Assembly: GCF_003672135.1 (NCBI RefSeq)
Contig: NC_039509.1
Location: 2,914,001 to 2,978,000, forward strand
Length of the DNA: 64,000 bases
Source of the DNA: Ooceraea biroi
Taxonomy: Eukaryota > Arthropoda > Insecta > Hymenoptera > Formicidae
Direction of reading: 5' to 3'
Shown piece by piece: positions 10,801-23,768 of this stretch. The stretch's first letter is position 1; every line of letters starts with the position of its first letter. Made by a program: the position numbers and the translations under genes. Below the pieces are notes generated by a model that was not told the origin of the DNA, did no database searches, and was given only the letters and a program-made list of their open reading frames with translations.

Positions 10801-13800
10801 TTAGTGCTAAACTTTTCAGGAATTATTAAAACTCTTATTTACGTCGTTTTTCATCTCTTTACTTGATGCAATTTTTGAAAGATAAGGAATCATATTTTAT
10901 TTGTTTAGGAAAAAGACTTATATCATTATGTAGTTTTTGTTATTATACCTCGGGATTCTCGAAATAGAAATTCATTGCCATTCTCGAATATTTATGTGTT
11001 TTCGGTAAAAGTGACACACACGCGGATAAAGATAAATCACTTAAAAATTCCTCGGAATTCACGTGCGAAAGTTGCGATTTTATCTATGCGGCTTGACTCT
11101 CAGGAGCTTCCGCTTGATCTGCGGAAAGCTCGGGATGTAATGCATTAAATGGGGCGCGAGAGTTTAGTACGATTTAATCTGGTTAGTTTCGTAGTTCGCA
11201 GGAAAGAAGTCCTCGGTTCTTGGGTTAAGTGGTTTAGTTTTACGAATGGATGAGATCCGTAAGAGGCAACACTTAATTGGAACGTGCTTGTCCTCTCGAG
11301 GAAGGAAACTGCAACCCACGCGGAGAACGACCCTCGTAGATCTCGCGGAAGCACACTTGAAAGGGCGACATTTCGCTCCCGCGCGCCATTCGAACTCCCA
11401 AACTGGATTTCGACTATCGAGTAACGGGGTAAGAGGTGCTTTTATATAAGTTCGGCCCGTGACACATACAATGGGCCAGGCGAGTGCGAGTTAGCTTAGA
11501 ATACGAAAGATTACACGTACAAAGCTTACGTATGCATGCTCGCAAGGATTTCATTCTGTGCTATTCAAGTCGCGTATCAAATCCGAAACACATAGGCTGG
11601 AATACCCATTTTCCATATATCAATCGTACGCGTGGTGCAAAATATAAGTTTATTCGGATCGATCTGCGCGATAATATCTACATTTCCGTTTCAAACCGAT
11701 ATTACGTTTTGATAATATAATGCTTGAGCTTTCGTTTATTCAAAGCTTTTTGCATTGATTATATCTGCGCATATCGCTGGCGTAAAATTCCTGTGGCAAT
11801 TTCTCGCGTTTATTGCATTATCGATTGCCGGATTTAAATGTGTGAAATATGATTTCAAGCGGAGGCGGTTGAAGCACTAAATGTGATTATCGAGCATGTT
11901 TTTGTTTCGTGCATTGTGCAAATGTGTTGCGATAAGATAATACGTGTGTATGTTCATAATATTAACGGTATCGATTTGTACAAAAGATTCATGATAATTC
12001 CGATATTGTTTTATGTTCCAAACTCATCTGCTGCCCATATGATAAATGTTGCACTATTTTGCATCTAAATCGGTTTATTTTACATGTCCGATATAAAATT
12101 TGGTGCACATTCGCGACACATTAACCGAAACTCGAACTAGAACAAATAGAAGAAAAATGACAAGACAAAACATTTACGTGGTCTTTTTTTCATCGCAAGA
12201 GCAAAAACAGATTTTACAGATATCGGAAAATGTCAAAGTCGCACAAAAGAATACTTTGGATTCAACACGTAGACATGCGTATTATTAAATACAACTTGAA
12301 ACAATAATTGTTAACGGTACAGAGTTCTGCCTCCACATAATGATCATACGCAGAACATAGATCATATCGCGAAGTTCTAAGTCCGCTCAAGAATCGAAAG
12401 GAATGAAAAGAGCGAATCGAGAGCAGTCGGCAGAAGTGCCGCAAATTATCGTGGTATATCTCATCCGTGGAAGAGAAGAGACCGCAGAATATTCTCGCGC
12501 GCGGCAAGGCATCTGCATATGCCCTAGAACAGAGCGACCACCGTCGACGGTATCAATTTACCCATTCGAGTGCACACTGGTCTCCGGGCTCGTCTACGAC
12601 GCGTATCTCAAAAAGCGGACTGCAACGTAAAACGGAAAGAAAGCCGGGAACGAGTCGTGGCAAGGAGGCAAGGAAAAAAGGATAGAGTGAAGCGGGATAT
12701 CATTTTCCTCGTTTCCCGACACACAGGAAAATAGGCCAGACACAAAGTGCATGCAACGACGGGTTACTTCGATGCATCTCTCGTAAGCTGAAAAAGCGAA
12801 GCGCAAGGAATAGCGAAAATAAACGAGACGTGCTGATGAGCAACAAAAAGGGATCGGAGCGAGCGAAAAAGAATGGCACCATTCTGGCGCAACTACGTTA
12901 GTAAAAAAATATATATGATGGGTATTAAATTATTTGTTCTTGTTTTTCTCAAGCCCGAGAAGAATTTTATGTTTAGAGACAGAAAGTGTGTCACTAACAA
13001 TTCTTACAGTTGCTCATAATTGACTAAAATCGTAATATCGAGTAAAAAAGATTTTGAGTTTAGTAGATTTAATATTAGTACGACAATAAAATATTATATA
13101 CACTAATATAATTTTAGAATGTGCTGTTGCATTATCCAGTTTACATCTCATAGATCGTAAAATATAATTTCACTGTAATCTCGTGAGAACAGCGTTAGTT
13201 TCTCCTGTGTTTCTCTCGTCTCGCGAAAAGACCGTGCGTAACGCAGACACCGAGATGCTGAAACGAGAAAAAGTTAACTTCGTATCGGCTGAATCTTTTG
13301 CGAGCGAAAAGAGGAACGCAAGAAGTTATGAAAATAAGAAGACTGACCCACTTCTGATATCGAGAGTTTTTCTCTTGGCATGGATTCGCTTGATGCACGA
13401 GTAGTCAAAGGATCTATAAACTTCGGTTGCTTCTCGGAAGGCGATTTTCTGTGTATTTGCGTGGAACAGGTTAACCCCCACCTCTGAAAGCCCACGTTTC
13501 TCTTTTCCTCCGGGGTGCTTGTCGGTTTAATTTCTCCACGTACTTAGTTCCGAACAAACGATAATGGTGCATGCAATACAGCCATCTGCAAATTTGGAAA
13601 CATTTAATTTCAGATACATGGCGCACAAAGTGAAGAGCAGCGTTAATCTCAACAATTATAATCTAAAGTATAATATTTTCGTGGCGCCCTTTTTGCCTTC
13701 TCGGATACGCCTCCCGCGGGATTTCCTCCCGGAGTCCATAATGGTAGATGCACTGCCAGTCAATCGATGCATGCAGCCCGGCAGCTTCGCGCGGAGCCGA

Positions 13801-16000
13801 CTTTACTCGAATTTGCATGCGGATCCTCCTTCTCCCAGGATACCCGGCGTTCTCTGGCTGCCCGCAGGTTGCCGCATTGACTGGTCAACCTATACTTACG
13901 TCATAAAATGTTCCGCTATAAAGGAGAACGGCGAGACCTATGATACACGCGCGCGCAACGTCTTCTCGATCGATGCGCGCCCGCGGTCGGTATCAATTTG
14001 CATTTTGTAATACTAACTTTTAAAATCTTTCACGGCGCGCAAGTTTACGCTATGAAAAGGAAGTAACGCTTTACGGACCAGCGGGCTGTAAGCGATGTGC
14101 GCTCCGACACACGCGGGAGATCAAGTAAAACTTTACAACACGTCGTACTTGAACCCGTTGTACTTTTACTGCGCACGACGACGCGGCTTCATGAGATACT
14201 ATTTGGCTATAAGGTAGAGATTCCTTCCCTTTTTCTCTCTCTCTCTCTCTCTTCCTTTCTCTGTACACGATCGAACGCGTTATAACGCAAGTGTGCATAA
14301 TGCATCCCAACGCTTTCGTCAGCACCGATCGTAAACTCAGCCCCGAGATCGAACGCATTGATCTGTAGGTATATCGTGCAATGGTTATTTTGTCTGAATT
14401 TGCGTGCAAACGAGGCTAACCAACGAGTCTCTTCGAACAGCAGAACCCCTCTCAACTCCTGAGGAAAGGAGCGAGATGACCGTTTTCTCCGTTGACCGGA
14501 TACTCGCCGGGTCTCATACTTACTTACCTACGCCGTAAAGTGCACGGTATAAACGAGGAAAGGGCGCGCGATGCACACCCACGATATACGGGACCGCTCG
14601 CGCAGACCAAGAAGCCATCCCGAAGGTGCGGTCGCCGGCGAACGGGCTCGTCTGGCTCCCTGTTCGCCGGGGCCATTCCTTACCAGGACATTTTTATGAC
14701 CGACATTTTCGCCGCTGCCGCCGACCTCGTCGCCACCGCCTCGACCGTACAAGCCTCGACGAAAAAATCTCGCCCGGGGTGGATACCGTGCCGTGCGCGG
14801 CGTAAACAGGAGCCGGCAGGAAGCGATTATTTATAACGGGCGATCCTTTAACTCGCAGGAACCACGCGCACGAGCCGCCGCGTCTTTTTGTTGCACGCCG
14901 GCGCCGTGGAAGGCTCGTAATATCGCCGAGATATCGTCCACGGCGAGACGTATTGAATGCATCGCGGGCGAATCTTGGAAAGAACGGTAATCGATCTGTG
15001 CGTATGTGTGTGTGTGGCGTCCGGTGAGAAGTGTAAGTCTCATCTACTGGCGTTATACACTGTCGCGCAATGTTGCTCGCGTGATAAAGCGTCAGTAAGA
15101 AATGTGGCGTGTACGCTTCTCGTACGAGTGTATTATTTTCGAGCAAGTGGATGCATGTGACAGTAAAACGAAAGACCGGTTTCGAGAGTTTACCTGATCG
15201 CTTACAGGTAATCAAGCACTGTGGGGAATCAATAAAGAAACGTTACGTTGCTGCGGTTTTCTTGTGTTATTGGCAAAACGATTGTTGCAGCTCAGAAATA
15301 AAATGATATTTAACGAGTATTGACATATACTCCCGAAGGCTATCATCTCGCGCAAATGATCGCGTCCTGCAAATCAATTCTCAATAAAACCTTTCGGCGA
15401 ACGGGTAGGTAGGTCTTTTTTCGATTCGTGAGTCTGATGTGCGATCAAGAAATCGATCTTGACTCATTATACGCCGGTCCTCTTATTACCGTGCGCACAT
15501 TTGTTGTGAGAAATGAAACGACAGGGTCTCTGCTCACGAGCCTGCACGCGGCGACTGCACGTCCTAAGGACCCGAGTCACGCGACGTTTTATCGAATGCA
15601 ATAACGAGTTATTTATCCCCTTTCTGCGTCCGCCGCCAATTTCGGAATTAAATCGTGCCCATTAGGTCGACATTATCTACTTACGTTGCAACAACGCAAA
15701 GCGATATCCTACGATTAATCTATCGATAGACTTCAAAGCCCGTGTCCATCGAGAAAAGTAACGAAGCGTTGAAAATGCGAATGATGAGTGAAAGTGATAA
15801 ACGCTGAGCGGAGGCGATTGCGGATCGGATGCCAAAGAAAAAAAGAAAGATCAAACAAACCATATTGGCCAGGAGTAATGTAAGAGCATTTCCATCTAAT
15901 GAGTCTTGGCACGAAGAGAGCTTCTCTCGTATCTTAACGTGCATAACAAGCGACAGGCGGCGAGCGCAGGGAAGGGCGGCGGCCCTTAACGAGGCTACTG
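7862..16000. other. Non-coding stretch, no gene seen
   Basis: No recognisable protein domain or RNA gene. Features seen are a 14-bp palindrome centred on ACCGGT at 8201-8214, an isolated donor-like CG/GTAAGT at 8442/8443 without a matching acceptor, an AT-rich patch at 12900-13180, and a CT microsatellite at 14235-14252. Open frames of up to about 170 codons near 14694-15215 are arginine-rich, overlap frames on the other strand, and look fortuitous. Confidence 0.55.
14235..14252. repeat. CT microsatellite
   Basis: An uninterrupted CT dinucleotide run of nine units. It is typical of the many short CT/GA runs in this window. Confidence 0.9.
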
Positions 16001-19000
16001 CGGAATTTCGCTGAGCGCGAAAAACGCGTTGCGCCGTAGTCGGCGCGATGCACGGTGCGAGCAAAAAATTCTTGGCGCGGATGAAGCGCGGATGGCGAGG
16101 CCGATCGCTGCAGCAGCAGCAGCGTCGAACGCGAATGCACGGGCTGCGCGCGGGGAAAGAGTGCTAATACCTAAATAATTGCCGGCTGAACCTGATATGA
16201 TTTAATAGCGTTCCCTGTAAAGGGGCTCTTCGGCGTGGTGGTATGGCGGAAGTGGAATACGAGGTGGAACGAATACAGAGGACCGCGCTGTATACCGCGT
16301 GCATCCCTTTCGCACTCGCACGACTCGCTCGTAAGCAAAAAAGAAAGCCATTCGTGGGCGATAAACGCAGCCGCGACCACAAGCGACGCCGAAAATCCTC
16401 CTGGAGCGAGTCGGACGACGCTGACTATTTCCACGAGTGCGCCACGTGCTCGCCTGCGGTCACTTGGAATCACCAGTGCAATTTGTTTTATCACTCTCAA
16501 GTTGGCACTGTACGCGATCGCGCGAAAATTGCTGATGTCGCTAGTAGTAATGCCCGTTTCACGGGTTTTTCGATGCGCCGCGGGATCGCATCGCGGGCGC
16601 TTAAAAACGGTAATGGTCATTTGCATGGCTATCGAAATGCTCGATTTTTTCGGACGGCTTTTCAGGATAACTGTAGTCTCAAAATCATGAAAAACGTGCA
16701 TCATACTCTTCTCTTCTTTCAGAAAAAAATGAGAAAATTAAGAAGTGGTACGAGTGCAGGAAATTTTTTGCCTCTATTTGCTGCACGAGCCATTTCGCGC
16801 GACTTTCCTATTGTTGTATTGCATTAGTTTATCAGATGACGCCGTCGGTCATGATGTCGTTAGGGTAATCAAGTTGAAGACGCCTCGGCTTACGTTAGAT
16901 ACACCTCGCCGATGTCTGACAGCTACGACGTACTAACCATGATGCATGCATGCGTGAATATGATATACCTTATATGCGGTGGGGCTCACGGGGAGATGGA
17001 ACGCGGAGATATATATCTCCCAGCAGTCACGCTTTATTTGAAATATTCACCATTTTCGTGAATAACGTGCAGCTATGTATACTACGGTAACGTAAGACAT
17101 ATCGTATGGCGACTTGTAAGTGATGTTACTGCATTATGCGATACTCCGATTAGACATAACGCGCGGATAAGACTATCTTTGATTAAATGAGTTATATGAT
17201 CCGAACGCGAAGAGTAAGTAAAGTCACGCCCGTCATCGTAAAAATCATCTTCACGCGTCTCTCAAGTACGGATTCTTTGACGAATTGAGAATCGATTTCT
17301 GCTCTCGATGAAAGAATAAACATGCTAAAGTGCGTGCCGAGGGTATGCTTTTAAACATTGCCAGTTTCGCGTTGTTTTTCTTAAGGGCGCCTATATAAAG
17401 TCGCAATTTCTCCCGCGGTTAAGTAGCGAAGTTTCCCGGAGTTCATTTCGTTTGCAGGGAAAGGATGGCTTTCCGCTTGCCCGATCCAAAGTAGCTTTTG
17501 TGCTCGAGAGCTCCTATAGTGTAGTCGCGAATGTTTACCGAGGTATCCGGGCGGTTCAGGCAATACCGAACCGACCGCGGCGACGTTTGTAGAGCGATGT
17601 TAATTCGATCGTTCCCAACAACAAGAGCATCGTTACATCGTCCGTGACGGCAGGACTGCACGTACGTGCTGATCTAATCGAACGAGCGGAACGTATATCG
17701 CAGACGAGATGCGTTTAGCGATACGGAACACGTAGAACTCGCATTTCTAATCGTTAAGAAGATAGAGACGGGAATAGACGTACAGGAAGCGAGAGGAAGC
17801 GAGGGAGGGGAGGATCCAGGATTCTGGAGGCATCAAACCGTAGGAAAGGGACAGAGCGAATCCGATTTGCCGGATCTAGGGTTACTAAATACTCTCCACG
17901 GCACGGCAGTCGAACCTGGGGTATTAGCAGGTAATAATATCAGATAACGAGAGTACCTGTACGGTAGCTCCTGCCGCACGGCAGAAAGGGAGAGCACACT
18001 TAGCGTACACGAAGCAGCTCATCTATCCCGCGAGAACGAGGCGAGACGGTTTGCGTACGGCGCCTCCAAGTCTCGCGTTACCCACCTCGTGTCCCGCCGT
18101 TTCCTATAGCGTAAATTACTACGCGGGCGTTCGACTTGCAAGCCTCTCGCCGAGACTTCGACCTAGACTTCAAGCCCCCTGTGCCTGTTCTCGCTGATGT
18201 TGCCGCTAGAGGCTGTAATGTGCGCGATTTTACGCGTTTCACCGTGTCAGCCATTAAGCTGGTTTGTCACCTTCTTTTTTCGTGGACGTTCCTCGCGGTC
18301 GTGTGAGGATTGCGCGACTCGCGCATCGACGACTCGATTTTGAATGGCAAGTCAGTTTATAGCGCACGAAATTGGTCGATTAAATTTGACTCGCGTGTAT
18401 CTTCCAGTTCATAGCGCGATCTACCACGCGCCCGACATTTTCTTCGCATTACGCGACCATCTTAAGCGGATTTTAATGGCTCAGTGACACGGAACTTTGT
18501 AACGTGCGATCGCGATTAACGGCGTGGACCAAGCAAATCGGTCAACTGTGTACATACAGTAACTTCTCATTGTGAACAGATCGTTTGCGATCTTCTTGAT
18601 AATTCCATGTAAATCGTTTGGCCACGGTGAGAAGATGCTCGGTGAACCGTGACGTTAACGGATAAAACGCTCGCGTAAATTATACGCTGACGAAGGAGAT
18701 AGCCCACTAATGGCAGCAATGAAAAGCGCGCGGCTCCCTGTGAATCTCGTAAGTCGATGATTTCGTTTCTGCCGAGGCATGCATATGCAGAGTGCGAGAT
18801 GCAAAATTTACCGCGCGCAGAAGCGGGCCTTTGGCAGACCCTTTTAACAGTCGCAGCGTACATAACGCTGTAACGGTGGTAACGATACGCAAATGATATC
18901 CTCCCGACTCGATTTCAGGATACTGCTGTATAAACTGCTGTATATCACATTAGATCTTATTGCCTTGAGTATGCCTACATGGCGTAAACGTTGCGGCATG

Positions 19001-22000
19001 ATGTTACGACATTAAATGCCACCCGCCGTCTTCATCTACGCTAAGCGCCGTTGAATATCTGGCAATCAAGACCAACAACGAACTAGCGTAATATATCTTT
19101 GCCTAGTTACTATAATATCTGTCTTTCTTCTTTCGTTTCTGCATATTTCTATTTTGTCTATGCCACATGGGATGATGCTGTCGACAGGCGAAATGTATTC
19201 CCAGTTCATTCCACTTCTACATGATATGTAAAATGATGCTGCGCTTGAGAGCCAACTTCTAGAAGATATGAGTGATTTCTACCGAAAATTGTATTTTTAA
19301 ACATTTATTGTTTACGTATATAATTATCCAAAAATTCATATCACAAAATATGGAAAAAATGTATTTTACATTTTGCATTTTCGAGTAGAAGTTTTCTAAT
19401 CTTTTAGTTCTTTTGAATCGTGTATTATAGGAAATACACAAATTGATACGATTTTGAAAATACCACGAATAGCACTTTTCTCTTAATACAGACACACAAA
19501 GTGAATAGTTCTATAGCATCGGGAATTTCCAGTTCACTACCGGAAAAACTCGTTTTTCCAGAGTAGGATGACCTTCAAAGTCGAACGCGATCGATACTCG
19601 AGAAACGTCAAAGGGCACTGCACCACGATTGAGGTGAAAGAGTCGTACGCGGAAGTCGCACGAGAGACGGCGATCGTTTGGCGAGGATTGGCGATGACAG
19701 ACGACGACACACAAAGACGCGGGGCCCTTGTTTCCCGCGAAAGTCCCAGGAAATAGCTATTGCCAGATAAGTATCGTCGATCCACCTGCGCCACGTGGTA
19801 AGAAGGCGACCGAGCCGAGTAAGGAGATCGAACCGATCGGTTCTACCTTTTATTTCCTCCGCGTCCTGTCTCCGCCTCTGTCGCTTCGCCCTGTGCTCTT
19901 ATACATTCTATTAACGTCCATTTATCCTGCCGTTGAAGTTTACAACTCGGAATTGCGCGACGACGCCGGCGGTCAGGGTCCATCTACTCGCAGCGCGCGG
20001 AGAGATAGAAGCTGGAGCACCGGGCAAACGCGGAGTGCTCGAGTGCTCTCGTATTTCACTGACACCCATCAAGCGTTAGGATTCCGATCTTTGTCTCATC
20101 CCGACTCTATCGGTTCTCGAGTTCTATAAACGACACGCACACTGTACTCATTACAATTCGTTATGCTCTCTCTAATTACGTGGTTACGTAATGGACGTAT
20201 GATTCAATTCTCTCGGTCAGTTTCGGAAGACAGGAAGCAACCGCGGTGCTAATCTCAGATCGCTAATTCCGGATGGCTAATTCAATTAGAGGAACGGTGC
20301 CGCGCGGCGTCTGAAAGGTGGTTTGGAAATTACGGGACGGCGGTGGAGCGTTGTTGAAGGGATACCGTAGGCCTTTTCTTAGTCGTGCACGTTTAGCTAT
20401 AATGGTAATCTAACTGACTACTTGTCGGCGCGTAACGCGAAGACTAGTTCGGGCGAGGCCTGGCCAGAAGCAAAACCGACCGGTGGTTCCTGCGGTAACT
20501 ACTGACCAGAGGCGCGAGCTCGCCTCGGTGCTTGCATGTCCGAACCATCGACGCTTGATAGGAACCAACAGCGGAACGAGAGAATGATGGGCTATGCAGC
20601 TCAGGCAGGATGTGCACCGAGATGCAAAGTAGAACGATCGCGAAGAGGAACGACGGGACGGCAGCACAGCGGCGCTGGCCGGCTCGCCAAAGGAGAGCTG
20701 CCAAATTCGCTCGTCGTTTGTTTGCTCGTCGAATCGTCCATGTTAGAAACCCGGAACTGTGCAAATTCGCAGATGCCCGGTCAGATCGACGAAGATTGCA
20801 GTGTCTGCGGTATTACTGCGATTTTCATATCAACGATAAATTGCGGAATCGAATGTATCTTTTATCCGGATCTCTGTGATTATGTTACGAGGGAAATATT
20901 ATTAGATGATTCGCGTCGAGGTTTAGACGTTTAGTAAACCTATATCGTAAATTTATAGCGATAGACAAACATGTTGGCGTATAATTTTGTAAGTTGTATA
21001 TAAATTCTGTTTGAATAGTTTGAATAATAGGAGGATTAAAAGCGCATATCTTATCGATAATGATGTTGCTTGTTAATTATACCAATCTTTGTAATTACAT
21101 TATGATGATGGGAAGCAGATGTTTATTGTATTTTTAATCACACTTTTATTCCAAATCTCTTGAGCAAGAACAAGGTAGATACAATGGAATCAATGCTCGA
21201 AGAACGGAATTCTCCGACTTGACTCACATCTGAGCGAGTGCCGACGTTAGAGAGTTATCAGCGGAGTCAGTGTTAATGACATTAAAATACCGAACAACCG
21301 ATTCTCATTAAAAAGTTTCGATTAAAATGAATCCTTTTAACACGAAAGTTGCATCTTCGCTTACTCGGGTCCTAACCTTCTCTCTTCAAAATGGTCTTGG
21401 CCGTTCGCTCTTACGTCGAGCTTGACAAAAAATCTAATTAGAAGTGGATTAAAATTTAATCACTCGCTAAAGGAACTTATCCTGGGCGCTATCGGTGGGT
21501 GGTGTCCTCTTCATTTAATTGTAGCCCAGCTGCTCCACCCCCGCTCTTTCCGGTTTCGCCGTATCTCTCGATTATACCAGACTTCGTTTTTTCCTCTTCT
21601 CCTCCTACTTCTTCTCCTCGCGAACCCTCTCGGCTCTTTTTCGAGCCACGATCGGGCTTCGTCGAGCAACAATTTACTTTGCATAGACATTAAACCCTGT
21701 TACTTAATCGAGCTACCGTCGTCGTCCCGCCTTAAACGCCATGGATGGTAACACCTTCTTGCGTGGGCGAAATCTAAAGGCTCCCGACTGAACCATCCGC
21801 TGGAGTAATCCTCTTTTGACCAACCGCGTTGATGCGTGTATGAAAAAAAAGACAAAATTCGCTTCACAAATTCACTGTGCGTGATTCGGAATGGACGCAT
21901 TTGAATACGAGCGTATCGCGTTTCATTGCCATTTAGCACGTTCGACGAGTGGCTCGTTTTGATTTTCTATGAATAGAGAGAAAAGGTATTGAATGACAAA

Positions 22001-23713
22001 GTTGGTTATCAACAATGTATCATGCTTCGCTAATTTACGTTCACGTCGGACCATCGTAATTTCTAATTTTTGCATTTGCGTGATATACTCGCTGATAGTC
22101 AACAATTGGTGCCAGTAGTAGTATCGATGTTTTCATATTCAAGTGTACTCGCGAATATACGCATTCGATTAACGATTATAAAATTTCATGAGCAAATTGC
22201 TACGTGCGTCACTAATTGCGAGAATAACGGGACTTTTAATCCATAGAATTTTGGAATATTATCTGCTAGTTTTATCTGTAATATTATCCTTATGCGTTAC
22301 ATTTAATCTACTAGTAATTTCCTTTTTAGAAAATTAGATTGTGTTCTTTTCGTATATTGTAAAAGTTACACAATTCCGTTATATCACAATAACGTAATTA
22401 CGATTTCTTGTCCGCTAAGAGAGAGATTCTCTTTTTCCTTTTATCTTTATATAATTGAATCTTTGTAATTGAGAAAACACACGTACATGCGCCAACTCCG
22501 CTCACGTGTATCCACTTACCCATACTTCCGTAGATGACACTCGCGATCGTGCTTAAAGTTGATGGACCAGGCAAACGCGGTGTACACGTGCAGCTAAATT
22601 GTACGTAAAACTGTATAAGCTTTTGATCGTTGATCCGCATGTTTCCACTTCGCTTCATCCAGTTTCACTACGCATGTTATAATAAAATCACGCGACACAA
22701 ATGCTACATTGCGCATGCAATACGTGCCATAAAATCGATACAACTAATTCCGGCGCGGTTCCGTAGTTCGATTAAGTTGTCTCAATCGTCTCTCTCATCG
22801 AGCAATCAACCGATCGTGCAAATCACTCATGCGTCACTTGTTTCTGCGCACACGTGAAATTTCTCAACCAGGTCACCCTTCAGGCGCGTCAGCGCCGTTG
22901 TTTCCACACGAGAATCTCATCTCGCCGGCGCTCTTACTTCCACCGGATAACGAGAGAGTAATTGAGCAGGAGATTAGATTCCGCTACGGGGATCGCGGGG
23001 ATTTTGAGAGGGAGGAGTGCATTCGACTCGGAGACTTACGCGACGTTCGTGCTACCTTTCGAGTAAAAAGATGACCTCGTTACTGTCGCTCCGCCGAGTA
23101 GATATGGTCCGCAGTAAAGGGTTACAGCCGCGTGTAAGCGAACTTCCCTCGACGTAGCTGGTCGCTGTTAACCGTCGCCGGCGATCACGGATATTCCTCG
23201 TGGGGAGATTCTCCCCGGTACGTAGGAAAGGGTAGTTTGACTCGACCTCCGGCATCAAAGATTCAGTTGCTCTCGCACGCACCTCTGCGGCTCGCCCGCG
23301 ACCTCACGCCGACCCCAAATCCTGACCCCTTCGTTCGTGTCTCATACTAAGCTCGGCGTAACCGCCGTACTGCTATTATACCGCTGTCGCCATATCGACC
23401 TAGACGCTTCCTGATCCGATTTCCCTCGCACCTATTAATTTCGTAGCCGTGATAATGCTCACGCGATACCAAATACATTGCGTAACGTCGCCCTAGTTTT
23501 TAGCTCGTTCTGATCTTGCAACGATAATTTCAATCTTGTGTAACGTTACCTGAGAAATGTGACCTGCTTGCGTCGGCTTTATTAAATGTAGATTAGTGCA
23601 CATTGGTGCATATTGATGTGTTTGCCGTATAATTGTGCGAGTTTCGGAGTTGAGGATTATAAAATTCCTAAGTGTTCAGTTTCTTGACGTGTAGTTTAGG
23701 ATGTAGTTAGGAC
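16001..23713. other. Non-coding stretch, no gene seen
   Basis: No exon recognised. An acceptor-like pyrimidine tract ends at 16722 (CTTCTCTTCTTTCAG) but has no convincing donor downstream, and the flanking frames carry no known motif. AT-rich patches lie at 19060-19500, 20940-21150 and 21950-22450. The stretch 17680-18120 is GC-balanced and has no long open frame. The frame of about 194 codons at 16243-16827 on the plus strand shows no domain and overlaps frames on both strands, so it is not called a gene. Confidence 0.55.
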
Positions 23714-23768
23714 AATCGTTATTCCCGATGTTCTCAGAAAATTTCTGAGAACATCGGGAATAACGATT
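23714..23768. repeat. 55-bp near-perfect palindrome (27-bp arms, 1-nt centre)
   Basis: The left arm at 23714-23740 is perfectly complementary to the right arm at 23742-23768 around a single A at 23741. Nothing in the arms resembles a transposon end, and no matching target duplication is visible. As RNA it would form a tight hairpin. Possible origins are a replication template-switch event, a foldback insertion, or a sequencing/assembly artefact. The sequence alone cannot separate these. Confidence 0.97.

Noticed and set aside
16243..16827. 194-codon frame on the plus strand, overlapped by frames of 151 and 177 codons
   Set aside because: Three mutually overlapping frames on both strands in CG-rich DNA with no domain. 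This is typical of stop-poor composition rather than coding.
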